Assembly: GCA_034432855.1 (NCBI GenBank)
Contig: DAOUBA010000157.1
Coordinates: 1 to 10,209, forward strand
Reading direction: 5' to 3'
Origin: DAOUBA01 sp034432855
Lineage (GTDB): Bacteria; Chloroflexota; Anaerolineae; B4-G1
DNA length: 10,209 nucleotides
Below are positions 1 to 5,974 of the stretch, piece by piece. The stretch's first letter is position 1. Each line of letters opens with the position of its first letter. A program made the translations under genes and the position numbers. The notes below the pieces were generated by a model, which was not told the origin of the DNA, did not search any database, and saw only the letters and a program-made list of their open reading frames with translations.

Positions 1-56
1 CCCTCCCCTCTCCCAGAGGGAGAGGGGAGGGGGGACGCAGGGGGGGAGGGGTGAGG
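1..56. repeat. G/C-rich palindromic repeat in the purL N-terminal coding region (left end cut by window)
   Basis: Bases 1-14 (CCCTCCCCTCTCCC) and 18-31 form a perfect 14-bp inverted repeat with a 3-base AGA loop. The right arm continues as G-runs to GGGGTGAGG at 48-56. The same right-end motif closes the repeat at 521-566, so the two look like members of one family. The matching outer left arm would lie left of the window. The element is read in the purL frame without a stop, as a Gly/Arg-rich stretch immediately before the PurS-like EVEVGFRPG residues. Alternatively it is an intergenic repeat and the start is the GTG at 80, but that would delete the first PurS strand. Confidence 0.75.
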
Positions 57-2704
57 TCGAAGTCGGCTTTCGCCCCGGTGTGACCGACCCCGTGGCCGCC
101 CACCTCCTGCACCGTGTGCGCCTCCTGGGTATCGGCGCGGTCGAGGCCGCTGCCACCGGTACCCGTTACGTCTTCGAAGGCGATCTCTCCGCGGATGACC
201 TCCACCGCATCGCGCGCGAGGTGCTGTGCAACGACGTCATCCAAACCTATGCACTGGGCGACTGGCAGCCGGCCTTCATCCCACGGGCTGAACCCTCCGA
301 TCTGGTCGAAATTGTCCCCCTGCGCCGGGCCGACGACGAGACGCTGGCCCGCCTGAGCGTCGAGCGCGTGCTCTTCCTCTCGCTGGATGAGATGAGAGCC
401 ATTCGGAATTATTTCGAGCGCCTGGGACGCGATCCCACCGACGTGGAACTGGAGACGCTGGCTCAGACCTGGTCGGAGCATTGCCAGCACAAGGCGTTCA
501 AGGCGACGATTCAGTATGTACCCTCACCCCTACCCCCCTTCTCGGGTGGGGGGATGGGGGTGAGGGAAACCATCCCCGGCCTCCTGCATACCTATCTCCG
601 CGCCGCCACCGAGAAACTGGCGCGTGATTGGGTGCGTTCGGCGTTCGTGGATAATGCCGGGATCATCGAGTTCGACGACGAGTTCGAGGTTTCGTTCAAA
701 CTGGAGACGCACAACCACCCCTCGGCGTTGGAGCCTTTCGGCGGGGCCAATACCGGCGTCGGCGGCGTCATCCGCGACATCCTCGGCGTCTCAGCGCGTC
801 CCATTGCCAATACCGACGTGCTCTGCTTCGGTCCGCTCGACATGTCCCGCGACGAGATACCCGAGGGCATCCTGCACCCCCGTCGTATCGCACGCGGGGT
901 CGTGGCCGGCATCGAGGATTACGGGAACAAGATGGGCATTCCCACCGTCTCCGGCGCGATCCTCTACGATCCCGGTTATGCGGCCAATCCGCTCGTCTAT
1001 TGCGGCTGTGTGGGGTTGGCGCGCAAGGGACAGCACAAGCGTAACCCGCAACCAGGGGATCTGTGCGTGGCGCTGGGCGGGCGCACCGGACGCGACGGCA
1101 TTCACGGCGCAACCTTCTCCTCGGCGGAACTGACCCACGAGACCGGTGAAACCGTCGGCAGCGTCGTCCAGATCGGCGACCCGATCACCGAAAAGGCGAT
1201 GATGGAAGCCGTGTTGCTCGCCCGCGACGAGGGCCTGTACAACGCCATCACCGATTGCGGCGCCGGCGGCTTTTCCTCCGCTGCCGGCGAGATGGGGAAG
1301 GAGATCGGCGTCGAGATCGAGTTGCAGGATGTGCCGCTCAAATACCCTGGCCTGCGCCCCTGGGAGATCTGGCTTTCGGAAGCGCAGGAACGCATGGTGC
1401 TCGCTGTCCCCCCGGAAAATCTGCCCCGCCTCAAGGAGATCTGTGACAGGCTGGATGTCGAATTGACCGTCATCGGGCGTTTTACGGGTGACCGCCGGCT
1501 GCGCCTCCACTACGGTGGCAAAGTTTGCGCCGACATGGAGATGGATTTCGTGCACGACGGCTGGCCACGTCCCACCTTGCGTGCAGAATGGTCACCTCCC
1601 GACCTTCCTGCACCCGACCTCACTGCGGTTTCCGACCTCATATCCGTTCTCCTGCGGATGCTTTCGCACCCTGATGTTGCCAGCAAAGAACCGGTCATTC
1701 GCCGCTACGACCACGAGGTGCAGGGTGCGACGGTGGTCAAGCCGCTGGTGGGGGTCTGCAACGACGGGCCTTCGGACGCTGCCGTGTTGCGCCCGCTGGC
1801 CACCAAGGGGTGGCGCGGGATCGCGCTGGGCTGCGGCATCAACCCGCACTATGGCAAAGTAGACCCCTACGCGATGGCCTGGGCTGCGGTGGACGAGGCG
1901 GTGCGCAACGTCGTCGCCGTGGGCGCCGACCCCGACCGCATCGCCTTGCTCGACAACTTTTGCTGGGGCAACCCTTCCCTACCCGACCGCCTGGGCGGGC
2001 TGGTGCGCGCGGCACAGGGCTGTCACGATGCGGCGCTGGCCTACGGCACGCCATTCATCTCCGGCAAAGACAGCCTCAACAACGAGTATGTGGACCCGCA
2101 GGGGCAAAAGCGGGCCATTCCGCCGGCCCTGCTCATCTCGTCGCTGGGCATCGTCCCCGACGTCCGCCAGGTGGTGACAATGGATGCGAAACATGCCGGC
2201 GACATCGTCTACATCATCGGGGAGACGCGCGCCGAATTGGGCGGCTCGCTCTACTACCGGCTGCACGGTGGACTGAAGGGCGCGGTTCCCGCACCGCTTC
2301 CCGACGCGATCGAGACGATGCGTGCCCTCCATCGCGCCATCCGTGCGGGGCTGGTGCGCGCCTGCCACGATCTTTCCGAAGGTGGGCTGGCGGTCACGGC
2401 AGCGGAGATGGCCTTTGCCGGGCGGTTGGGGATGGAACTCGATCTCGCCGCGTTGCCGCGTACTGCCGACGTGGAGCGGGATGACGTGGCGTTGTTCTCC
2501 GAATCGTCCGCCCGTTTTCTGGTCGCAGTCGCGCCGGAAAAGGCTGCCGCTTTTGAAGCCGCGCTGGCCGGCCGGCCGATCGCGCGGTTGGGGGCTGTCA
2601 CCGGAGACGGGATGCTGCGTGTGCGCGGGCTGGGCGGCGAGGCGGTGATGACCTGCCCCATCACCGACCTGTTGCGCGCATGGCAGGCGACAGAGGTGGT
2701 GTGA
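2..2704 (+). CDS. purL: Phosphoribosylformylglycinamidine synthase subunit PurL with fused N-terminal PurS domain (5' end outside window)
   Basis: Synthetase subunit of FGAM synthase (ATP + FGAR + glutamine-derived ammonia to FGAM), cytoplasmic, purine de novo step 4. Numbering here is from the GTG at 80. Residues 1-60 plus the upstream in-frame EVEVGFRPG (53-79) form a PurS-like domain. A PurL body follows: SEHC with the catalytic-type His134, ETHNHPS at 209-215 followed by a Gly-rich loop, then DCGAGGFSSAAGEMG, SKEPVIRRYDHEVQG, SGKDSLNN and CHDLSEGG, which are the paired AIRS-type ATP/substrate motifs. The frame is open to base 2 with no ATG/GTG/TTG before 80. Because PurS-like residues precede 80, the GTG there is probably internal and the real start lies left of the window. 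Two palindromic repeats are read through in frame (1-56 and 521-566). The small-type PurL needs PurS and PurQ; PurS is fused here and purQ lies at 4103. Identity is secure, the start is not. Confidence 0.95.
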   Translation, partial: PPLSQRERGGGTQGGRGEVEVGFRPGVTDPVAAHLLHRVRLLGIGAVEAAATGTRYVFEGDLSADDLHRIAREVLCNDVIQTYALGDWQPAFIPRAEPSDLVEIVPLRRADDETLARLSVERVLFLSLDEMRAIRNYFERLGRDPTDVELETLAQTWSEHCQHKAFKATIQYVPSPLPPFSGGGMGVRETIPGLLHTYLRAATEKLARDWVRSAFVDNAGIIEFDDEFEVSFKLETHNHPSALEPFGGANTGVGGVIRDILGVSARPIANTDVLCFGPLDMSRDEIPEGILHPRRIARGVVAGIEDYGNKMGIPTVSGAILYDPGYAANPLVYCGCVGLARKGQHKRNPQPGDLCVALGGRTGRDGIHGATFSSAELTHETGETVGSVVQIGDPITEKAMMEAVLLARDEGLYNAITDCGAGGFSSAAGEMGKEIGVEIELQDVPLKYPGLRPWEIWLSEAQERMVLAVPPENLPRLKEICDRLDVELTVIGRFTGDRRLRLHYGGKVCADMEMDFVHDGWPRPTLRAEWSPPDLPAPDLTAVSDLISVLLRMLSHPDVASKEPVIRRYDHEVQGATVVKPLVGVCNDGPSDAAVLRPLATKGWRGIALGCGINPHYGKVDPYAMAWAAVDEAVRNVVAVGADPDRIALLDNFCWGNPSLPDRLGGLVRAAQGCHDAALAYGTPFISGKDSLNNEYVDPQGQKRAIPPALLISSLGIVPDVRQVVTMDAKHAGDIVYIIGETRAELGGSLYYRLHGGLKGAVPAPLPDAIETMRALHRAIRAGLVRACHDLSEGGLAVTAAEMAFAGRLGMELDLAALPRTADVERDDVALFSESSARFLVAVAPEKAAAFEAALAGRPIARLGAVTGDGMLRVRGLGGEAVMTCPITDLLRAWQATEVV
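521..566. repeat. G/C-rich palindromic repeat inserted in frame within purL
   Basis: CCCTCACCCC at 521-530 is the exact reverse complement of GGGGTGAGGG at 557-566. The inner arms (C-run 533-538, G-run 548-553) extend the stem with one mismatch and wobbles around a short loop near 540-547. It encodes roughly PSPLPPFSGGGMGVR (residues 148-162), a low-complexity insert between the conserved SEHCQHKAFKATIQY block and the conserved IPGLLHTYLRAATE helix of PurL. That is a place where a surface loop is expected. The surrounding PurL sequence is normal on both sides, so the gene seems to tolerate it. Confidence 0.85.
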
Positions 2705-2730
2705 TACAGGTGCGAAGGAGAAAAAGCCGA

Positions 2731-2883
2731 ATGGACCCCAGGGCGGCAAGCAATGTGATGCTTCTGGCTGCAACAGTGGCTACGTTGGCATTGCTGCTGG
2801 ATGCGAGAGCCGGTGCAGCGATATCAATCATCTTTCTCGCAGGGTTTGCAATCTATTACAGGCGAACCCGGCGGAAGGAATAA
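2731..2883 (+). CDS. Small two-helix membrane protein, unknown function
   Basis: 50-residue reading frame starting at ATG 2731, preceded by AAGGAG at 2715-2720, ten bases upstream. That is a good ribosome binding site and the reason for preferring this start over upstream in-frame codons that overlap purL. Two hydrophobic segments (about residues 8-23 and 27-43) are separated by the short polar turn DARAG, and the protein ends in the strongly basic tail YRRTRRKE. This suggests a helical hairpin with the C-terminus in the cytoplasm. It begins 26 nt after purL and could be co-transcribed with it. I do not recognise a family. The codons and the Shine-Dalgarno support a real gene, but at this length chance cannot be excluded. 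Confidence 0.55.
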   Translation: MDPRAASNVMLLAATVATLALLLDARAGAAISIIFLAGFAIYYRRTRRKE

Positions 2884-2905
2884 AGCCTGCGACTGCGGGT
2901 TAGGC

Positions 2906-2934
2906 TTGTCACAAATCAAGAATCGGTGTATCAT
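2906..2934 (+). promoter_or_regulatory. Likely sigma-70 promoter of mazEF
   Basis: TTGTCA at 2906-2911 and TATCAT at 2929-2934 are separated by exactly 17 nt, each matching consensus at 5 of 6 positions. It lies in the 82-nt gap between the small membrane protein and mazE, giving a leader of about 25 nt. It would let the toxin-antitoxin pair be expressed independently of the purine operon. Confidence 0.55.
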
Positions 2935-2946
2935 CATTGTAGATAC
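2928..2946. promoter_or_regulatory. Candidate MazE/MazEF operator palindrome
   Basis: An imperfect 19-bp palindrome, GTATCATCATTGTAGATAC, has arms that match at 7 of 9 positions about a central T. It covers the -10 box of the predicted mazEF promoter. MazE-type antitoxins commonly autorepress by binding palindromes over their promoter; binding here is inferred only from position and symmetry. Confidence 0.4.
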
Positions 2947-2965
2947 GCTGGGTGGAGGTGCTCAG

Positions 2966-3205
2966 ATGCTGACACAAGTGCAACGATGGGGAAATAGCCT
3001 GGCAGTGCGCATCCCCAAGCCCTTCGCTATTGAGGTGGGATTGGAACAGGACGCTACAGTCGAGATCTCGCTGGTGGGCGACAAACTTGTCCTGAGGCCA
3101 GTCAAGTCCAGGATAACCCTGGAGCATCTTTTAGCGCAAGTGACCGAACAGAACGTGCACGGAGAAGTAGACACCGGCCCGGCCGTAGGACGCGAGGTTT
3201 GGTAA
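2966..3205 (+). CDS. mazE: MazE-like antitoxin (AbrB/SpoVT swapped-hairpin DNA-binding protein)
   Basis: 79 residues from ATG 2966, with GGAGGTG at 2954-2960 as ribosome binding site. In-frame sequence upstream of this ATG overlaps the preceding gene and has no family resemblance, so the short form is chosen. Residues 1-45 carry the MazE/AbrB pattern: QVQRWGNSLAVRIPK, then a hydrophobic strand, GLEQDATVEIS, and DKLVLRPV. The C-terminal third (about 46-79: EHLLAQVTEQNVHGEVDTG...) is polar and acidic, as expected of the disordered tail that occupies the MazF active site. It is followed three bases later by mazF, the standard antitoxin-first order. It should neutralise MazF and repress the shared promoter. 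Confidence 0.9.
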   Translation: MLTQVQRWGNSLAVRIPKPFAIEVGLEQDATVEISLVGDKLVLRPVKSRITLEHLLAQVTEQNVHGEVDTGPAVGREVW

Positions 3206-3208
3206 GCG

Positions 3209-3553
3209 GTGGCCTACATACCTCAGCGTGGCGACGTCGTCTGGATCACATTGAATCCCCAGGCCGGCCATGAGCAAGCCGGCCGTCGCCCCGCGCTTGT
3301 TCTGTCACCCGCGGCCTACAATAGCAAAGTGGGGTTGGCTATCCTGTGCCCCATCACCAGCCAGGTCAAGGGCTACCCATTCGAAGTGCTCGTTCCGGCA
3401 GGCCACAAGGTGAGTGGCGCTATCCTGGCCGATCAGGTCAAGAGCCTGGACTGGAAAGCGCGCAAGGCGGAGCGGATTTGTACGTTGCCGACGTCAATCG
3501 TTGCCGAGGTATTGGAGAAACTGGGCGTACTGCTTTCGCCGTCGGAAGCATAG
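3209..3553 (+). CDS. mazF: MazF-family endoribonuclease toxin
   Basis: 114 residues from GTG 3209, three bases after the mazE stop, so translation is probably coupled. It has full MazF length and closely follows the E. coli-type pattern: QRGDVVWITLNP, then GHEQAGRRPALVLSP, then LCPITSQVKGYPFEV, then GAILADQVKSLDWKAR. Arg27 and Thr50 align by motif with the catalytic Arg and Thr of MazF (R29 and T52 in E. coli). The family cleaves single-stranded mRNA at short specific sequences and arrests growth when the labile antitoxin is lost. No truncation or missing catalytic residue is seen, so the toxin is predicted to be active. The cleavage specificity cannot be read from the sequence. Confidence 0.93.
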   Translation: MAYIPQRGDVVWITLNPQAGHEQAGRRPALVLSPAAYNSKVGLAILCPITSQVKGYPFEVLVPAGHKVSGAILADQVKSLDWKARKAERICTLPTSIVAEVLEKLGVLLSPSEA

Positions 3554-3561
3554 GAGGTTCC

Positions 3562-4092
3562 ATGCCTGAAAATTTCGTTCCCTTACTCTTTGCCCTGCTG
3601 TGTGGCGGGGTGTTCGTTCTGGCCCTTGTAGCGCTGGGGGTCTTTCTGATCGTCTACAGCATGCGTAGCCGGAAGAAGGCGGAAGCCAGCCAGTCCTGGC
3701 CTAGCACCGTCGGGCGAATCACCGCCGCCGAGGTCAAGCAAAGCGTCAGCAGAGACGATGACGATCGGGAACACTATGCCTACTATCCGTCCGTCGAATA
3801 TGAGTATCAGGTTGCCGGCCAGACCTATACCGGCAAACGGATTGCATTCGGCGGGACCGTTGCCACCAGTAACCCCAACCAGGCGGCGGCGCAACTGGAT
3901 CGCTATCCGGTAGGTGGAGAGGTCACCGTGTATTATAATCCCGAAAAGCCGAGCGAGGCAGTGTTGGAGCGCAAGGCCGGCGGCTTTGCCTGGGGCCTGG
4001 CGGTAGGCATCGTTTGCCTGGTGCTCGGCGCGTGCATCGCCTGTCCTTTGCTAATAGGGGTTGTAAGGAACTTGCTCCCGGCCCTGCAATAA
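3562..4092 (+). CDS. DUF3592-like membrane protein, unknown function
   Basis: 176 residues from ATG 3562, with AGGAGGT at 3552-3558 as a near-ideal ribosome binding site that overlaps the mazF stop (3551-3553). A long N-terminal hydrophobic segment (about 7-33) is followed by a basic patch (RSRKK). Next comes a soluble beta-rich region with SWPSTVGRITAAEV, YYPSVEYEYQVAGQTYTGKRI, and a YPVGGEVTVYYNPEKPSEAVLE motif, then a second hydrophobic segment (about 142-168). That layout of helix, 'W...GxI...Y.P.v.YeY...G..y...' domain, 'VxVyYnP..P..avLe' and helix is typical of DUF3592 proteins, whose role is unknown. It lies between mazF and purQ, 10 nt before purQ, and is probably co-transcribed with one or both. 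Confidence 0.75.
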   Translation: MPENFVPLLFALLCGGVFVLALVALGVFLIVYSMRSRKKAEASQSWPSTVGRITAAEVKQSVSRDDDDREHYAYYPSVEYEYQVAGQTYTGKRIAFGGTVATSNPNQAAAQLDRYPVGGEVTVYYNPEKPSEAVLERKAGGFAWGLAVGIVCLVLGACIACPLLIGVVRNLLPALQ

Positions 4093-4102
4093 ACTGTCGC
4101 CT

Positions 4103-4876
4103 ATGCAACCTCGAGTTCTGATCCTTCACGCCACCGGCACAAATCGTGACCGTGAGACCGCGTGGGCAATCGAGCATGCGGGAGGCAAGCCGCAGATCGT
4201 GCACGTGAACGAACTGCGCGAGCGTCCCGCAGCCCTGCACGACTTTCAGATGCTCGTCCTCCCCGGCGGGTTCTCCTACGGCGATGCACTCGGCGCAGGC
4301 CGCCTGTGGGCAACCGACCTGCGCTGGCTCTTCCAGGACGAACTGGCTCGCTTTATCGCTGCCGGCAAGCCGGTGCTGGGCATCTGCAACGGCTTCCAGG
4401 CGCTGGTCAAGAGCGGCTGGCTGCCCGGGCCGCCGCAAGCCGGCCTCCAGGCCACGCTCACGCGCAACGGCTCCAACCGCTTCGAATGCCGCTGGGTCTG
4501 GCTGGAGCCCAACCACGAGAGCCGTTGCGTCTTTACGTGCGGCTTATCGGAGCGCATCTACTGCCCGGTCGCACACGGCGAGGGCCGTTTTGTGCCGCGC
4601 GACGAAGCGGCCCTGGAGCACCTGCGCCAAAACGGCCAGATCGCGCTCACCTACGTCAATCCCGACGGCGGCCCTGCAGATTACCCGGCGAACCCCAACG
4701 GGAGCATCGCCGACATCGCTGGCATTTGCAACGCAGAAGGCAACGTCCTGGGGCTGATGCCCCACCCGGAGGATCACGTCGTCCCCTGGCAACACCCGCG
4801 TTTCACGCGTGGCGAGGCCGGCGAATTGGGATTGGCGCTGTTTGTACAGGGGATACGCTACGCGGCGAAGGTGTAG
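4103..4876 (+). CDS. purQ: Phosphoribosylformylglycinamidine synthase glutaminase subunit PurQ
   Basis: 257 residues from ATG 4103, 10 nt after the preceding stop; no clear Shine-Dalgarno is visible. PurQ hydrolyses glutamine and channels ammonia to PurL for FGAM formation. It is a class I glutamine amidotransferase: the VLPGGFSYGDALGAG loop at 52-66, the nucleophile elbow GICNGFQ with Cys95, and the catalytic pair in PHPEDH (His221, Glu223). The HGEGRF motif at 158-163 is also typical. Length fits the stand-alone form, including the insert between the nucleophile and the His. It is separated from its partner purL by about 1.4 kb holding four unrelated small genes, where many genomes have the two adjacent. 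Confidence 0.96.
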   Translation: MQPRVLILHATGTNRDRETAWAIEHAGGKPQIVHVNELRERPAALHDFQMLVLPGGFSYGDALGAGRLWATDLRWLFQDELARFIAAGKPVLGICNGFQALVKSGWLPGPPQAGLQATLTRNGSNRFECRWVWLEPNHESRCVFTCGLSERIYCPVAHGEGRFVPRDEAALEHLRQNGQIALTYVNPDGGPADYPANPNGSIADIAGICNAEGNVLGLMPHPEDHVVPWQHPRFTRGEAGELGLALFVQGIRYAAKV

Positions 4877-4920
4877 GCAGTGAAGATAGACGCCACTGCT
4901 TTGTGATTTGGAGTGAGACA

Positions 4921-5889
4921 ATGCTCACCCCCGACACGCTACGCCAATACATTCCCCAAGCCCTCACCGCGGTCGAACTCGACTGGCCCCACACCCGCGA
5001 GCGCGGCAAGGTGCGTGACATCTTTGCGCTGCCCGACCATCGCCGCCTGATCGTCACCACCGACCGCCTCTCCGCCTTCGACCGTATCCTGACCGCCGTG
5101 CCGTTCAAGGGCCAGGTGCTCAATCAACTGAGCGCTTTCTGGTTCGAGAAAACAAAGGACATCATCCCAAACCACATGCTCGCTGTGCCCGACCCCAATG
5201 TGATGCTGGTGCGTGAATGTACCCCGATGCCGAGCGAGGTCATCGTGCGCGGCTATATTACCGGCGTGACGAGCACCGCGCTGTGGTATCGCTACTCGCT
5301 CGGCGAACGCCACATCTACGGCTACGATTTCCCCGAGGGCCTGCACAAGAACGCCCCCCTGCCCGAGCCGATCATCACCCCCACTACCAAAGGGCGTGCG
5401 GGAGAACACGACGAACGGCTGACCTGCGCCGAAGTCGTCGAGCGCGGCCTGCTGGATGCCCCTACGTGGGAGCAGGTGCAGGCCGCGGCGCTCGCCATCT
5501 TCAAACGCGGGCAGGAACTCGCACAGCAGGGCGGTCTGATCCTGGTGGACACCAAGTACGAGTTCGGCCGCGCGCCCGATGGCACGGTGATGCTGATTGA
5601 CGAGGTGCATACCCCCGACTCCAGCCGCTTCTGGGTCGCCGAGACCTATGAAGCGCGCATTGCTCAGGGCGCAGAACCGGACAATTTCGATAAAGAGTTT
5701 CTGCGCCTGTGGTACGCCGAGCGTGGCTATCGTGGCGATGGCGAGCCGCCCGCTGCCACCGAGGACCTGATCGTGCAGGTGAGCGAGCGGTATATCGTCT
5801 GCTATGAGAGACTGACCGGGCAGACATTCGTGCCGGGTTCGTATCCGGCTGGCGCACGCATAGAGGAGACGCTCAAGAGGCTATTGTGA
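4921..5889 (+). CDS. purC: Phosphoribosylaminoimidazole-succinocarboxamide synthase (SAICAR synthetase)
   Basis: 322 residues from ATG 4921; GGAG at 4910-4913 lies seven bases upstream and fixes the start. The enzyme joins aspartate to CAIR using ATP to give SAICAR, purine de novo step 8 in bacteria, cytoplasmic. Signature segments are RGKVRDIF at 28-35, TTDRLSAFDR at 46-55, PFKGQVLNQLSAFWF, the ECTPMPSEVIVRGYITG block at 99-115, LVDTKYEFG at 208-216 and LIDEVHTPDSSRFW at 225-238. At over 300 residues it is the longer form resembling the fungal Ade1 type rather than the ~240-residue Bacillus type. It follows purQ by 44 nt, which fits a pur operon. The extension of its frame upstream through purQ is a shadow with no family similarity. 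Confidence 0.96.
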   Translation: MLTPDTLRQYIPQALTAVELDWPHTRERGKVRDIFALPDHRRLIVTTDRLSAFDRILTAVPFKGQVLNQLSAFWFEKTKDIIPNHMLAVPDPNVMLVRECTPMPSEVIVRGYITGVTSTALWYRYSLGERHIYGYDFPEGLHKNAPLPEPIITPTTKGRAGEHDERLTCAEVVERGLLDAPTWEQVQAAALAIFKRGQELAQQGGLILVDTKYEFGRAPDGTVMLIDEVHTPDSSRFWVAETYEARIAQGAEPDNFDKEFLRLWYAERGYRGDGEPPAATEDLIVQVSERYIVCYERLTGQTFVPGSYPAGARIEETLKRLL

Positions 5890-5908
5890 GGTCCAGTATA
5901 CCCGTTGA

Positions 5909-5937
5909 TTGACACAACCGCTCTATCCGGTTATAAT
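5909..5937 (+). promoter_or_regulatory. Consensus sigma-70 promoter for secDF
   Basis: TTGACA at 5909-5914 and TATAAT at 5932-5937 with a 17-nt spacer: both hexamers match consensus at every position and the spacing is ideal. Transcription would start near 5944, leaving about 30 nt of leader before the secD ATG. It lies in the 85-nt purC-secD gap and marks the boundary between the purine and secretion units. Confidence 0.85.
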
Positions 5938-5974
5938 CGCCGCACTGTCAGTTCACCCCATCGAGAGGAACGGT

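Noticed and set aside
206..221. Gln in place of the usual Asn in the SecF Ser-x-Asn-Asp helix motif (SecF residues 206-221)
   Set aside because: This position varies among SecF proteins of different phyla, so it is mentioned in the secF entry but is not strong evidence of altered function. The coordinates given here are residue numbers; the DNA is about 8608-8655.
791..1555. 254-residue minus-strand open frame antisense to purL
   Set aside because: It mirrors conserved PurL coding sequence on the other strand and has no domain signal or ribosome binding site.
2801..2965. Longer mazE start at 2801
   Set aside because: The extra residues overlap the preceding small gene and contain no MazE-like sequence; ATG 2966 has a strong ribosome binding site and the canonical N-terminus.
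4877..4900. Small inverted repeat GCAGTG...CACTGC between purQ and purC as a terminator or attenuator
   Set aside because: The stem is only six base pairs with an 11-nt loop and no U-run follows, so it is too weak to call.
4162..4920. Extension of the purC frame upstream through purQ, giving a 575-residue protein
   Set aside because: The upstream part is an Arg/Pro/Gly-rich out-of-frame reading of purQ. PurC similarity begins exactly at ATG 4921, which has its own ribosome binding site.
5909..5974. In-frame TTG start for secD at 5909
   Set aside because: This TTG is part of the TTGACA -35 box, and the ATG at 5975 has a Shine-Dalgarno and gives a normal SecD N-terminus.
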